39,975 nt of DNA from CALVGQ01 sp031551965. GTDB taxonomy: Bacteria > Bacillota_I > Bacilli_A > Erysipelotrichales > Erysipelotrichaceae. This document shows, piece after piece, positions 31,220 through 39,289 of the stretch (within the stretch, counting starts at the first letter, position 1; each line of letters begins with the position of its first letter). The stretch covers positions 1 through 39,975 of the forward strand of contig JAVBMW010000040.1 of assembly GCA_031551965.1 (NCBI GenBank). The letters run 5' to 3'. A program made the position numbers and the translations under genes. The notes below the pieces were generated by a model. The model did not search any database. It was not told the DNA's origin and saw nothing but the letters and a program-made list of their open reading frames with translations.

Positions 31220-32772
31220 TAAGAATCTATTTTTCTTTTTGTTTCTCTGAGTTGTTTATTTAACTCGTTTTTAATAATTGTACTTCCTGAGCCAAACTGG
31301 ATCGCATATCCAGCTTTGATTTCAAGTACTTTATATGCCCCTAATCTTCTGAAGTGCTCAAAGTTAATGGCTTCAGGATCCACCACTTGTATTGTAAGTC
31401 TAAATAAAGAAGAGTTAACACGTTTAATGTTTTCAAGTCCTCCCACTGCTAGAATAAATCCTTCTACTTTCTTTTTAGTTAATCCAGTATGGAATAAGTC
31501 TATCGCAAAGAACTGATAGTAAATTCTTGTCATTAAAAAATAGAACACAAAACATCCAGCACCGATCATTAACACTGTAATTGCGGTTGCTGATCCACTT
31601 GGATCTCTTACATAAATTAAAATATCAAAAATATTTCCAGGCATTGCTGCAATTGTATTTCCAGAATAAGAAAAACCTAAACTAATATTCATTACTTGAC
31701 ACAAACCAAACAACGCTCCTGTAACTATAAGGTGAAAAAAGTACAAAAGTGGTGAAACAATTAAAATAAACATCTCAAGCGGTAATATCGTTCCGCCTAA
31801 TAGCGACGCTAAAATACCAATAACTAATACTGGTCTTAAACGTCTTTTTTCCATTTTATCTGTATATAAAGAATACAATGCAATTGCCATTCCTGGAATC
31901 GCAAAAAGATTCAACATATAGTAAGGAGTGATAAAACGCCCAAATCCAAGCGGGAATGAACCACGAGCTATTTGTGCCATCCAAATATTTACATCTCCAA
32001 CATAGTTTGCGCCGGCAATGTCGATCCATGAACCTCCAAGTTCAGTAAACCAAAATCCTTGACGTATCATACCACCAAGATTGACAACGGATAATAGTCT
32101 ATCCATAACTCCATAAACAAATAAGTTCATCGGATTATTGATATCACTCGCAATAAAATTAAATACATTGTTTAGCATTTGGATAACATAAGGCCAAATA
32201 TAACTAAATGCAATTCCAACTAATAATGAAGAAGCAGCCATTAAAATTATGGCATAGGTATCTTTATCTATAAAACCAAAAAAGCCATATTGAGTTTTAG
32301 AGCGTGATTTTTGATACACAATTCTCGCTAAAAAACCAATAAACAATACACCAATTAAACCCATTTGTAATGGAGTTTGTGTAGTTCCACTAAGTCCTGC
32401 AATTTTTGATGTATTTAAACTTAACCCGAAAAAAGTAGAATAAGCTGTCGCCGGTAATCTTTGGCTTGCAAAATACATTGTGGTGATCATAAAAACAATA
32501 TAGCCAAGAATTCCAATTTCAGATTGGATCCCTTGAGTTCCTTTTCTGCTTAACATTTTAATGAGTACAATGAAAGGAAAATTGACGACTATAAAATTCC
32601 CCACTGTTCTAAAATAGTTCGCTATGATTATCCAATTGGTATCACTTACTGACCAGAATACAGAAGCATTTGTATTCAAGACTAGTGAACTTAATGAAAT
32701 CATCACAACTCCAACAAATAGAAATTTAAGTGGGAATAGAAATATTTCTAACAACGAATACCAACGTTTCAT
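31219..32772 (-). CDS. Glucose-family PTS EIIC fused to an EIIB domain lacking the active cysteine
   Basis: The 517-residue protein has about ten membrane segments in residues 1-425, with glucose-superfamily EIIC features such as ITPYYMLNLFAIPGMAIALY, PLEMFILIVSPLLYFFH and SGNTIAAMPGN. The C-terminal 80 residues fold like EIIB-Glc (FILAVGGLENIKRVN, then YKVLEIKAGYAIQFGSGS). However, the phosphorylated Cys motif (normally like D-A-C-I-T-R-L) reads NSSLFRL, with Ser455 in the Cys place. No EIIA domain or gene is nearby. It may be a sensor or a permease served by another EIIB. An extended -10 promoter lies upstream, divergent from rodA. Confidence 0.8.
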   Translation of the reverse strand: MKRWYSLLEIFLFPLKFLFVGVVMISLSSLVLNTNASVFWSVSDTNWIIIANYFRTVGNFIVVNFPFIVLIKMLSRKGTQGIQSEIGILGYIVFMITTMYFASQRLPATAYSTFFGLSLNTSKIAGLSGTTQTPLQMGLIGVLFIGFLARIVYQKSRSKTQYGFFGFIDKDTYAIILMAASSLLVGIAFSYIWPYVIQMLNNVFNFIASDINNPMNLFVYGVMDRLLSVVNLGGMIRQGFWFTELGGSWIDIAGANYVGDVNIWMAQIARGSFPLGFGRFITPYYMLNLFAIPGMAIALYSLYTDKMEKRRLRPVLVIGILASLLGGTILPLEMFILIVSPLLYFFHLIVTGALFGLCQVMNISLGFSYSGNTIAAMPGNIFDILIYVRDPSGSATAITVLMIGAGCFVFYFLMTRIYYQFFAIDLFHTGLTKKKVEGFILAVGGLENIKRVNSSLFRLTIQVVDPEAINFEHFRRLGAYKVLEIKAGYAIQFGSGSTIIKNELNKQLRETKRKIDS

Positions 32773-32802
32773 ATCTACACCTCATGACTAATAATATCAT
32801 AT

Positions 32803-32811
32803 ATTATACCA
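32803..32811 (-). promoter_or_regulatory. Extended -10 promoter of the EIIC-EIIB gene
   Basis: The minus strand reads TGGTATAAT (TG-N-TATAAT), about 30 bases upstream of the start, with no good -35. An alternative is TTGAAT-N18-TATTAT overlapping it. Confidence 0.5.
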
Positions 32812-32925
32812 CCTATTCAACGAAACAGTTCGCAGAAATTGAATTCCTTTACCTAATTATTTTGTAATTTTTTCTTAAAAATCTTTTAAACCTATCCAAT
32901 AGTATTATTAAAACAAGTTACTTTA

Positions 32926-32934
32926 TGATATTAT
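32926..32934 (+). promoter_or_regulatory. Extended -10 promoter of the rodA-like gene
   Basis: TGATATTAT (TG-N-TATTAT) lies 22 bases upstream of the start codon; TTATTA at 32905-32910 is a weak -35 with an 18-base spacer. The 183-bp region 32773-32955 between the divergent genes contains these two promoters and otherwise only AT-rich sequence. Confidence 0.45.
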
Positions 32935-32955
32935 GTTAATGCACTGGAGGATCCT

Positions 32956-34146
32956 ATGACAAATAAAGAGCGCCAAAAATTTATAGTTGATAAATTTTTA
33001 TTATTGATACTCTGCACTTTTGCAGTTGTCTCTTTAATTGCAATTGTCATGGCTGAGCCTATTATGAGTGCTTATTTGGCAGATTCTAATCTTTGGCTTA
33101 AACAGGCGATGTGGTTTGGAGTTGGAGCCATAGCGGTTGTCATTATCTTAATGTTCGGTGTTGACAGATTATTTAGTAGCATTAAAGTCTTCTATTGGAT
33201 ATTGATGATTCTTTTATTTATTTTAGTGTTGGACCATTACTTCGATATCATTCCTAATACTTATGTCAGACCCGTAAACGGAACAACCGCTTGGTATTTT
33301 ATTCCATATTTAGGTTCATTTCAACCAAGTGAATTCATGAAAATTGTACTTATCATTATGTCTGCAGATATAATTTATAATCATAACCAGCTTAAACAAG
33401 AGATGACTTTCACTAGTGATATTCTTCTCTTTCTAAAGATATTGCTTGTAGCGATACCCCCTCTAATTCTTATTTTCTTACAACCAGATACAGGGATACC
33501 GATCATTATTTGTGTTAGTTTAATCGCAATGCTATGTGTATCGGGAATTAGGCATGAATGGTTCTTTATGGGAGTCATTGTCGTTGGGGCTGCATTAGTT
33601 GCGCTAGTAGGACTTTATTATTTTAATCAACCACTTCTTAAAAGTTTATTTGGTGGAGGATACAAACTTAATCGTATTTATGGATGGCTTGATGCGGAAT
33701 ATTATTCAAATAGTCACGGATTGCAATTGTATACTTCTCTATTAACTCTCGGCTCCTCCGGATTAACTGGAACTGGTGGTGTTCCCTCCGTATTTATTCG
33801 TTTTCCTGAACCACAAACAGACTTCATTTTATCAGTCATTGGACAAAGTTTTGGACTTTTGGGCACTGGTACCATTGTGGTATTAAGTACAATTCTAGAT
33901 TTAAAGCTCTGCAATATCGCTATCAAATATGAGGGTGAACGTGAAAAATATTTAGTTGCGGGATTATTAGGAATGCTACTGTTTCAACAATTTCAAAACA
34001 TGGGCATGATTGTCGGACTCTTACCAATTACTGGAATTACTTTACCTTTTGTTTCATATGGTGGTAGTAGCATGATCTCTTATATGATTCCACTTGCGAT
34101 CGTATTTTGGATGTCCAACCAAACAAAACAGAAATTCAAACATTAA
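32956..34146 (+). CDS. SEDS-family peptidoglycan polymerase, RodA/FtsW-like
   Basis: The 396-residue membrane protein has about ten helices and SEDS signatures: WYFIPYLGSFQPSEFMKI, FLQPDTGIPIII (with the catalytic Asp of QPD-x-G), FPEPQTDFILSVIGQSFGLLG and the C-terminal LPFVSYGGSSMISYMI. SEDS proteins polymerise lipid II into glycan strands together with a class B penicillin-binding protein. RodA versus FtsW cannot be settled without the partner; the absence of division genes nearby favours a RodA role. GGAGG lies seven bases before the ATG, and a strong terminator follows immediately. Confidence 0.9.
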   Translation: MTNKERQKFIVDKFLLLILCTFAVVSLIAIVMAEPIMSAYLADSNLWLKQAMWFGVGAIAVVIILMFGVDRLFSSIKVFYWILMILLFILVLDHYFDIIPNTYVRPVNGTTAWYFIPYLGSFQPSEFMKIVLIIMSADIIYNHNQLKQEMTFTSDILLFLKILLVAIPPLILIFLQPDTGIPIIICVSLIAMLCVSGIRHEWFFMGVIVVGAALVALVGLYYFNQPLLKSLFGGGYKLNRIYGWLDAEYYSNSHGLQLYTSLLTLGSSGLTGTGGVPSVFIRFPEPQTDFILSVIGQSFGLLGTGTIVVLSTILDLKLCNIAIKYEGEREKYLVAGLLGMLLFQQFQNMGMIVGLLPITGITLPFVSYGGSSMISYMIPLAIVFWMSNQTKQKFKH

Positions 34147-34169
34147 TGATCGGTTTTCGATCATTTTTT
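34146..34169 (+). terminator. Terminator of the rodA-like gene
   Basis: ATGATCG, loop GTTTT and CGATCAT are followed by TTTTTATTTTT. The stem begins at the stop codon. Confidence 0.85.
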
Positions 34170-34197
34170 ATTTTTCGAAAAATAATGTAAAACACGC

Positions 34198-34248
34198 TTG
34201 ACATTTTATGTAAAGCAAACTATACTTTAATTGTAAAGTTAACTATAC
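34198..34248 (+). promoter_or_regulatory. Consensus promoter and 17-bp direct repeat upstream of the XRE regulator
   Basis: TTGACA (34198-34203), 17 bases and TATACT (34221-34226) form a near-perfect promoter. TGTAAAGCAAACTATAC (34209-34225) and TGTAAAGTTAACTATAC (34232-34248) are direct copies 23 bp apart, differing at two positions. The first spans the spacer and -10, the second the start region, which suggests binding sites for autoregulation. Confidence 0.7.
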
Positions 34249-34264
34249 ATTCGGAGGTGATAAT

Positions 34265-34468
34265 TTGAATAACAAAATTCAAGAATTAAGAAAAGAAAAA
34301 AGAATAACACAAAATGAACTAGCTGATGCACTTGATGTAACTCGTCAAACAATCATTTCATTAGAAAACGGAAAGTATAACGCATCCCTTGTATTAGCAC
34401 ACAAAATCGCTGTTTATTTCAATACAACGATTGAAGAAATATTTGATTTTAATGAGGAGGTACTCTAA
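34265..34468 (+). CDS. XRE/Cro-CI family transcriptional regulator (small)
   Basis: The 67-residue protein is a single helix-turn-helix domain: IQELRKEKRITQNELADAL, VTRQTIISLENGKYNASL, AVYFNTTIEEIF. The start codon is TTG (34265-34267) with GGAGG seven bases upstream, and no better start exists. It is immediately followed by a membrane-protein gene (TAAATG junction). This pairing of a small XRE regulator with a multi-helix membrane protein is common in Firmicutes and may sense membrane or cell-wall state. It probably binds the repeats in its own promoter. Confidence 0.88.
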   Translation: MNNKIQELRKEKRITQNELADALDVTRQTIISLENGKYNASLVLAHKIAVYFNTTIEEIFDFNEEVL

Positions 34469-34951
34469 ATGGGTAGAAGAAATATATTTTTAAAAACTAC
34501 TGCTACAACAAACGAAAAATATCGTGAAGAATTAAACAGTAAAATCAAAACATTAGGATTATGTGTTGGATCTTTAAGTTGTACTGTTGCGTCTATCTCT
34601 GCGATCGGTCATGATCGTGTAGGAACATTAGGTCATTTAATGGGATTTATTGCCGGAGCTTGTGCAGGACTGATCATCTTCTTAGCCTTTACAATCTTTT
34701 ATATTCGTTCAATTATGGCAAATGAAGATAAACTACGAGAAACCAGAATTAAAATGTCTGATGAAAGAGCCAACGAAATATCTAAAAACGCCCTTTCTTC
34801 AACTGCAATACCTTTCTTTTTGATTATGTATATCAGTTGTGCTATTGGCGGTATTTATTATCCTGTATTAATGGTTGTAGCCTTTGGTTCAGCAATTTTA
34901 TTTGCAGTAATAGGGGCTTACTTCCATTGGTATTACAATAAAAATATGTAA
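34469..34951 (+). CDS. Four-helix membrane protein of the XRE-paired type
   Basis: The 160-residue protein has four hydrophobic segments (about 27-47, 55-83, 110-128 and 132-153) and a charged central stretch KLRETRIKMSDERANEISKNA between helices 2 and 3. The D-E-R-x-x-x-I-x-x-x-A pattern resembles DUF2178/DUF3796-like membrane proteins that accompany small HTH regulators. I do not know its function. GAGGAGG, inside the regulator's last codons, is its ribosome site, so the two are translated as a unit. Confidence 0.75.
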   Translation: MGRRNIFLKTTATTNEKYREELNSKIKTLGLCVGSLSCTVASISAIGHDRVGTLGHLMGFIAGACAGLIIFLAFTIFYIRSIMANEDKLRETRIKMSDERANEISKNALSSTAIPFFLIMYISCAIGGIYYPVLMVVAFGSAILFAVIGAYFHWYYNKNM

Positions 34952-34975
34952 AAAATCATCGATCGATGATTTTTT
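34952..34975. terminator. Bidirectional terminator between the membrane-protein gene and nadK
   Basis: AAAAATCATC and GATGATTTTTTTT flank the palindromic centre GATC. A/T runs on both sides serve both converging genes. Confidence 0.85.
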
Positions 34976-34976
34976 T

Positions 34977-35750
34977 TTAGAATAAATTTTTTAATCGAGT
35001 CAGATAAAAGTAAGGTCGATACCTAGCAATTTTTACTTTTTTATCACTATTTTTACAAGTTATTTTTGTACAATCATTCAAAATGACGTGATTATTATCG
35101 AAACACAATGCCGCTCCTTTAAAATTATCACTAATAAATTCTACCTTTGCCTCTTCTTTTAAGATAATTGAATTACCTAAAGATTGAAATTCGCGATGAT
35201 GTATTCCCGCTATTTCACTCAGTTCCAATAGAGGCAAGCCATGTTGGATCACAGCTCCTTTTAATGATCGATTATAAGCCGTCGATCCAATTTGAGTAGC
35301 TAAACATAAGCCTGTTCCTCTAAATGTTTCAAAGAAGACATTATCGATAACGACATCCATAATTTGAGTTTTGGCAGCATTTTCAATACGCATTTCATTC
35401 AATGCATAATAAGGATATTCTCTTTTATCTGTTTTGATCTCTAATAATCTACATTTATCTATTTCAGGTTCTTTATTTAAGAAATCATTTAATAATTCAT
35501 CAAGTTCTTCCATTCGATAATCATTTAAAAATCCAAGTGTTCCAGTATGTATCCCAATAAAATTGATATCATCCAGTTGGTCCAAATATTTATGCACTGC
35601 ATAAAGGAAAGTTCCATCTCCACCTACGACAAAAACAGTATGTGGATTTTGATCATCAAGGGTATATCCTTCATTTAATAAACGCTTACTTAGCTGATCA
35701 CTAATGGACGCTGATTGATCATCTATACGCGCAACAATTGCATACTTCAT
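34977..35750 (-). CDS. nadK: NAD kinase
   Basis: The 257-residue protein has FVVGGDGTFLYAV (Gly-Gly-Asp-Gly-Thr at 43-47, catalytic Asp45), GIHTGTLGFLNDY, ALNEMRI (the NE motif) and TQIGSTAYNRSLKGA (NAD-binding). It phosphorylates NAD to NADP. GAGGAT precedes the ATG. It is transcribed divergently from a CYTH-domain gene; in Bacillus a ppnK and the CYTH gene yjbK also sit in one neighbourhood, so the association looks conserved even though the orientation differs. Confidence 0.93.
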   Translation of the reverse strand: MKYAIVARIDDQSASISDQLSKRLLNEGYTLDDQNPHTVFVVGGDGTFLYAVHKYLDQLDDINFIGIHTGTLGFLNDYRMEELDELLNDFLNKEPEIDKCRLLEIKTDKREYPYYALNEMRIENAAKTQIMDVVIDNVFFETFRGTGLCLATQIGSTAYNRSLKGAVIQHGLPLLELSEIAGIHHREFQSLGNSIILKEEAKVEFISDNFKGAALCFDNNHVILNDCTKITCKNSDKKVKIARYRPYFYLTRLKNLF

Positions 35751-35811
35751 CTTGGTATCCTCATCTTTTTCATGGTATTATTATAGCACGACTCAAGCGA
35801 AAGGATAACCT

Positions 35812-36375
35812 ATGAAAACTAACTTAGAGATTGAATATAAAATGCTTATCACAAAAGATCAAATGAATGAACTTTTAAATATGCATAGTGATTTTTCGAG
35901 CAGAACGCAAGTCAATGTTTATTATGATAGCTTACCTGCTTCTCTTAAATCAAAAAATATGGGTATGCGTATCCGAGACTTTGAGGATAAACATTTATTC
36001 ACTTTAAAAGTTAAAGAAAATAATGACCATCAGGAATATGAAGTATTTGTTGAATCAAACAATGTGATTGCCTTAAATCATCCTCAAATAATTGATTTGT
36101 TTAATAAATTGGATATTCATGGTCCATTTGTGGAATCAGGCAGACTTACAACACATAGAACAGTTGTTCCTTACGAAAACGGAGAATTATGTTTGGACAT
36201 CAATGAATATTATGGAATTGTAGATTATGAAGTAGAATTTGAAATCACAAAAGACCCACATCTTGGAATGATCGAATTTGAAAACATCTTAAATCGAATT
36301 GGCTTAATCTATCATAAAAATGGCAAATCAAAAATAAAAAGATGTTTAGATGCTAAAAAAAAGCTCACGTTATAA
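35812..36375 (+). CDS. CYTH-domain protein (YjbK-like)
   Basis: The 187-residue protein begins MKTNLEIEYKML with the E-x-E-x-K signature (6-10) of the CYTH triphosphate-tunnel fold. GMRIRDFEDKHLFTLKVK and DINEYYGIVDYEVEFE supply the basic and acidic tunnel residues. Known activities in the fold include thiamine triphosphatase, inorganic triphosphatase and class IV adenylate cyclase; Gram-positive YjbK-type proteins are probably triphosphatases. AAAGGAT precedes the start, and TGGTATTAT upstream is a likely extended -10. Confidence 0.88.
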   Translation: MKTNLEIEYKMLITKDQMNELLNMHSDFSSRTQVNVYYDSLPASLKSKNMGMRIRDFEDKHLFTLKVKENNDHQEYEVFVESNNVIALNHPQIIDLFNKLDIHGPFVESGRLTTHRTVVPYENGELCLDINEYYGIVDYEVEFEITKDPHLGMIEFENILNRIGLIYHKNGKSKIKRCLDAKKKLTL

Positions 36376-36392
36376 TCACATGAACTTCATTG

Positions 36393-36416
36393 GACTTGTG
36401 AATCCAAGTCTTATTT
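36393..36416 (+). terminator. Terminator of the CYTH gene
   Basis: GACTTG, loop TGAATC and CAAGTC are followed by TTATTTT. It overlaps the end of the convergent oxidoreductase gene. Confidence 0.65.
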
Positions 36417-37847
36417 TAATTTAATATTTGTTTGAGCCGGATTATCTAAGATATTACCATATATATCAAATCTTGAACCATGGCACGGGCAATCCCAGCT
36501 TAATTCGTCTGGATTGAATTCAAGTTGACAACCGAGATGAGGGCATTTTACTGATACGGCAAAGATTTCACCTTCATCATTTTTATATACCCCAACTTTT
36601 TCATTACCTAGTTCAACAACACCTCCATGACCTCTTTCAAGTTCTTCAGCATTCCAATTGGCTGACATTAAGAATTGACGAGATAATCCTTTGATGGATT
36701 GCATCGTATTTTCTATGAATTCTGGAGCACTGCTCAATTGACTACGAGATGGATCAAATACTTCAGCAAACTCATTATTTCTACCCACAATTTTATCTGC
36801 AATAATCACTGATGCAACCATGGAAGTTGTCATACCCCACTTATTAAATCCTGTCGCTACATACCATGGGTCATCATTATCACTGTACTTTCCGATATAA
36901 GGAATCCCATCCAGCGACATACAGTCTTGCGCTGACCAATAGCCCACTTCTTTAGCTTCAGGAAAGTAAGCTCTTGCCTCCGCTCTGATCGCATCGAATC
37001 GCCCACCGAGACTATTTTCTCCAGTTCGATGATTTTCCTTTCCTAATAAAAGAATATTATTATACCAACGCATTGATAAGCCATCTTCATCAATACCGAT
37101 GTAGGCTTTTTTTTGTGGCTTTGGATCTTCATATGCTACAACATAACTTCTTTCTTGATGTAATTTAGTAAAGTAAAAACCAGGAACATTAATAAATGGA
37201 AAATGAGTCGCAAAGACAATATGCTTAGCTTCTATTTTTGCATATTTACTATAAACTGTATTGCCTTCTACACGGTCAACAGGTGTTTTTTCATAAATAC
37301 GTAATTCTTCAGCAATATGTCTTACAAACTTTAAAGGCTGAAACTGAGCTTGATTTTCAAATTCTAACATCGCTTTTTCATTATGTAAAAATGTCTCTGT
37401 TTCAAAATAACGAGCAGGTAATTCCAATTCAAGTGCAGCACTTTCCTCTTCCTTTAACTTATCTATATTTTTATGACTATATAGATGAGTTGAGATCCTT
37501 TCAAAATTACAATCAATTTGTTCTACTTGAATGATTCTTTGATATTCTTCTATTGCCCATTGATTAGCATCAGCATATTGTTTCGCTAAATCATAGCCTA
37601 AATCATCTATCATTTTTTTATAAATCAAACCGTGTTGTGATGTAATCTTGGCTGTTGTATGTCCTGTCTGTCCACTCGCAATGCGATCTGCTTCCAGTAC
37701 AATAACGTTCAATCCTTCTACTTGTAGTCGATAAGCAGTCAATATTCCTACAAGTCCTGCCCCAATAACGCACACATCACACTGTTCATCAACGACTAGT
37801 GGTCCTCTTTCTTCTAAACACAACTCTTTTTTCCATATTGATAACAT
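36411..37847 (-). CDS. FAD-dependent oxidoreductase with C-terminal Rieske [2Fe-2S] domain
   Basis: The start at ATG 37845-37847 has GAGGTG six bases upstream; the open frame reaches further but without a ribosome site. The 478-residue protein has a DAO-type dinucleotide fold (CDVCVIGAGLVGILTAYRL, then VIVLEADRIASGQTGHTTAK), a substrate domain, and VATGFNKWGMTTSMVAS as the second FAD motif. From about residue 420 a Rieske domain follows, with CPHLGCQL and CPCHGSRFD (two Cys-His pairs). This matches the YhfW-type fusion of Bacillus. The substrate is unknown; a role in amine or amino-acid oxidation passing electrons through the iron-sulfur centre is inferred. Confidence 0.9.
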   Translation of the reverse strand: MLSIWKKELCLEERGPLVVDEQCDVCVIGAGLVGILTAYRLQVEGLNVIVLEADRIASGQTGHTTAKITSQHGLIYKKMIDDLGYDLAKQYADANQWAIEEYQRIIQVEQIDCNFERISTHLYSHKNIDKLKEEESAALELELPARYFETETFLHNEKAMLEFENQAQFQPLKFVRHIAEELRIYEKTPVDRVEGNTVYSKYAKIEAKHIVFATHFPFINVPGFYFTKLHQERSYVVAYEDPKPQKKAYIGIDEDGLSMRWYNNILLLGKENHRTGENSLGGRFDAIRAEARAYFPEAKEVGYWSAQDCMSLDGIPYIGKYSDNDDPWYVATGFNKWGMTTSMVASVIIADKIVGRNNEFAEVFDPSRSQLSSAPEFIENTMQSIKGLSRQFLMSANWNAEELERGHGGVVELGNEKVGVYKNDEGEIFAVSVKCPHLGCQLEFNPDELSWDCPCHGSRFDIYGNILDNPAQTNIKLK

Positions 37848-37999
37848 GTATATCACCTCAAAAAGTATTTTGCCCAACTTCTTAAATAATAGACTAAATA
37901 TTCTAAAACTAATGTATTTATCAGGAAAAGTCATTTCAAAACTTTTGAATTTCTAGGAAACGTGATTTTTAAGTGTTATGGCAACGTTTTAATAGTAGT

Positions 38000-38040
38000 T
38001 GAGCCCACATCATAAATATGAGGATATGGGCTCATTTTTT
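38000..38040. repeat. Hairpin copy A of the duplicated transketolase end
   Basis: TGAGCCCACAT and ATATGGGCTCA form an imperfect stem followed on the plus strand by TTTTTT. The same hairpin, with a few changes and a 4-bp length difference, lies at 39251-39289. Both copies directly abut a transketolase stop codon. Confidence 0.85.
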
Positions 38041-38120
38041 ATTTATTGATTACTTCTAAAATATGTTCTGATGATAAACCATACTTCTTTAATACTTCAG
38101 CCATTGGTCCACTTTCTCCA
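38039..38120 (-). pseudogene. 3'-terminal fragment of a transketolase C-terminal subunit gene
   Basis: The minus strand encodes GESGPMAEVLKKYGLSSEHI followed by LEVINK and a stop. This is the same as the end of the intact gene at 39288 except for the second-last residue (Asn instead of Lys). Of 81 aligned bases only four differ, and three of those are silent. Upstream of GESG the similarity stops abruptly, so this is a gene remnant rather than a small gene. Confidence 0.8.
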
Positions 38121-38202
38121 GTAGATATTCCTTTGCTCAAGTAAAAACTTACACACAGCCTTAAAAATTGAAATGGATTAGCTCAAGAGATATGTTTAAA
38201 TG

Positions 38203-38211
38203 TGTTATAAT
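38203..38211 (+). promoter_or_regulatory. Extended -10 promoter of the CPBP gene
   Basis: TGTTATAAT (TG-N-TATAAT) lies 23 bases before the start codon. The -35 position (TCAAGA) is weak. Confidence 0.55.
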
Positions 38212-38234
38212 CATCTTGAAATGGGGGATAAAAC

Positions 38235-39191
38235 ATGAAATCTCATAATTCACATGAAAGCGACAAAAATGAAATCGAACTTTCATTGCCTTCTAAACAT
38301 GAAATGAACCAACCATTTAAGATGATGTTTTTTTATGAAGTAACTATGGTATTAATGGTTGCATTTGTAATAGCTTTAGGAATATTTAATCAAATACCAA
38401 AATTGAATAATGATTATTTTTCTATAATTGCAAAAATGACTTTGCCTGCATCATTATTAGGCGCAATTGCAGGAATGGTAGTTATTTGGTATTTTCGTGG
38501 GTCGAAGGAGCTTAGGATGGACATTACTGCTGAAAATGCTAAAATGACTTCTGTTACTTTTTTTCGTGTGTTTATTTGCTTATTTTCAATTCATACGGTT
38601 GTTTCTATAGGCAGTATCGTCATTGAAACCATTATCAGTTCATTTGGATATACTATACCTGAAATTTATATAACGATTGATTTAGTTTCGATTATATATA
38701 TTTGCTTTATTGGCCCTATAATTGAAGAAATTGTTTATCGAGGCGTATTACTTGGGATATTTAAACAATATGGTAAGATTTTCGCCATAGTGGTTACAGC
38801 CATCTTATTTTGCTTGGGTCACGGTAATATAAGTCAATGTTTATCTGCTGGTTTAGCTGGTTTAGTTCTAGGCTATGTTGCGCTTGAATATTCATTAAAA
38901 TGGTCTATATTGTTTCATATAATTAATAATTTCGTTTTTAGTATAGGCAAAGGTTCTTTATATTTGCTTACTAATTACTACATAGCTGATTTAATAATGT
39001 CAATATTCTTGGGAATTTTCTTCTTGCTTTCTTTGATTATGCTTTGGAAAAACAGACTCAAAATAAGAGCATATATCGATCAAAATAAATCACCAAGACA
39101 ATTATATACTTTTGCTTTTACACGGATTTGGGCATTAATTAATATTGCTTTAGGTTTAGTGAGGATAAGCAGTTCAATAAGTAAACAATAG
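38235..39191 (+). CDS. CPBP-family intramembrane metalloprotease
   Basis: The 318-residue membrane protein has the CPBP (Abi) active-site motifs: IIEEIVYRG (Glu164, Glu165, Arg169), LFCLGHGNIS (His196) and LFHIINNF (His228), on helices near the middle of the protein. Six to eight membrane segments are present. Such proteases relate to CAAX prenyl proteases and in Gram-positives often serve bacteriocin immunity or signalling. The start has GGGGGAT six bases upstream. The gene is flanked by two copies of the transketolase end, points against its neighbours, and looks like an inserted cassette. Confidence 0.88.
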   Translation: MKSHNSHESDKNEIELSLPSKHEMNQPFKMMFFYEVTMVLMVAFVIALGIFNQIPKLNNDYFSIIAKMTLPASLLGAIAGMVVIWYFRGSKELRMDITAENAKMTSVTFFRVFICLFSIHTVVSIGSIVIETIISSFGYTIPEIYITIDLVSIIYICFIGPIIEEIVYRGVLLGIFKQYGKIFAIVVTAILFCLGHGNISQCLSAGLAGLVLGYVALEYSLKWSILFHIINNFVFSIGKGSLYLLTNYYIADLIMSIFLGIFFLLSLIMLWKNRLKIRAYIDQNKSPRQLYTFAFTRIWALINIALGLVRISSSISKQ

Positions 39192-39250
39192 TAAATAAGT
39201 TAATAGCAAAAAAATAATACAAATTGTAACGACTATATTTCTATAATAGT

Positions 39251-39289
39251 TGAGCCCACATCACAAATATGATATGGGCTCATTTTTTT
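39251..39289 (+). terminator. Terminator of the CPBP gene, hairpin copy B
   Basis: TGAGCCCACATCA and TGATATGGGCTCA form a 13-bp stem with one mismatch and are followed by TTTTTTTATTTTTT on the plus strand. On the minus strand the stem follows the transketolase stop but lacks a T-run, so it may serve that gene only weakly. Confidence 0.75.

Larger units (their letters stand above)
37848..38234. other. Gene-poor stretch with duplicated transketolase end and CPBP promoter
   Basis: This 387-bp region holds no intact gene. It contains the 5' side of the oxidoreductase gene (AT-rich, no clear promoter hexamers), a copy of the hairpin that also ends the transketolase locus (38000-38034), a 27-codon 3' remnant of a transketolase gene (38039-38120), a short unassigned segment (38121-38180) and the promoter of the CPBP gene. 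Confidence 0.7.

Noticed and set aside
32821..32832. CGAAACAGTTCG palindrome between the EIIC-EIIB and rodA-like genes, as a LexA/SOS box
   Set aside because: The Gram-positive LexA box needs GAAC-N4-GTTC; here the spacing is GAA-N4-TTC, and neither flanking gene is an SOS gene.
38121..38234. Possible further upstream transketolase coding sequence beyond the 3' remnant
   Set aside because: The in-frame translation (for example SFYLSKGIST) shows no similarity to the intact gene, so the duplication ends at about 38120.
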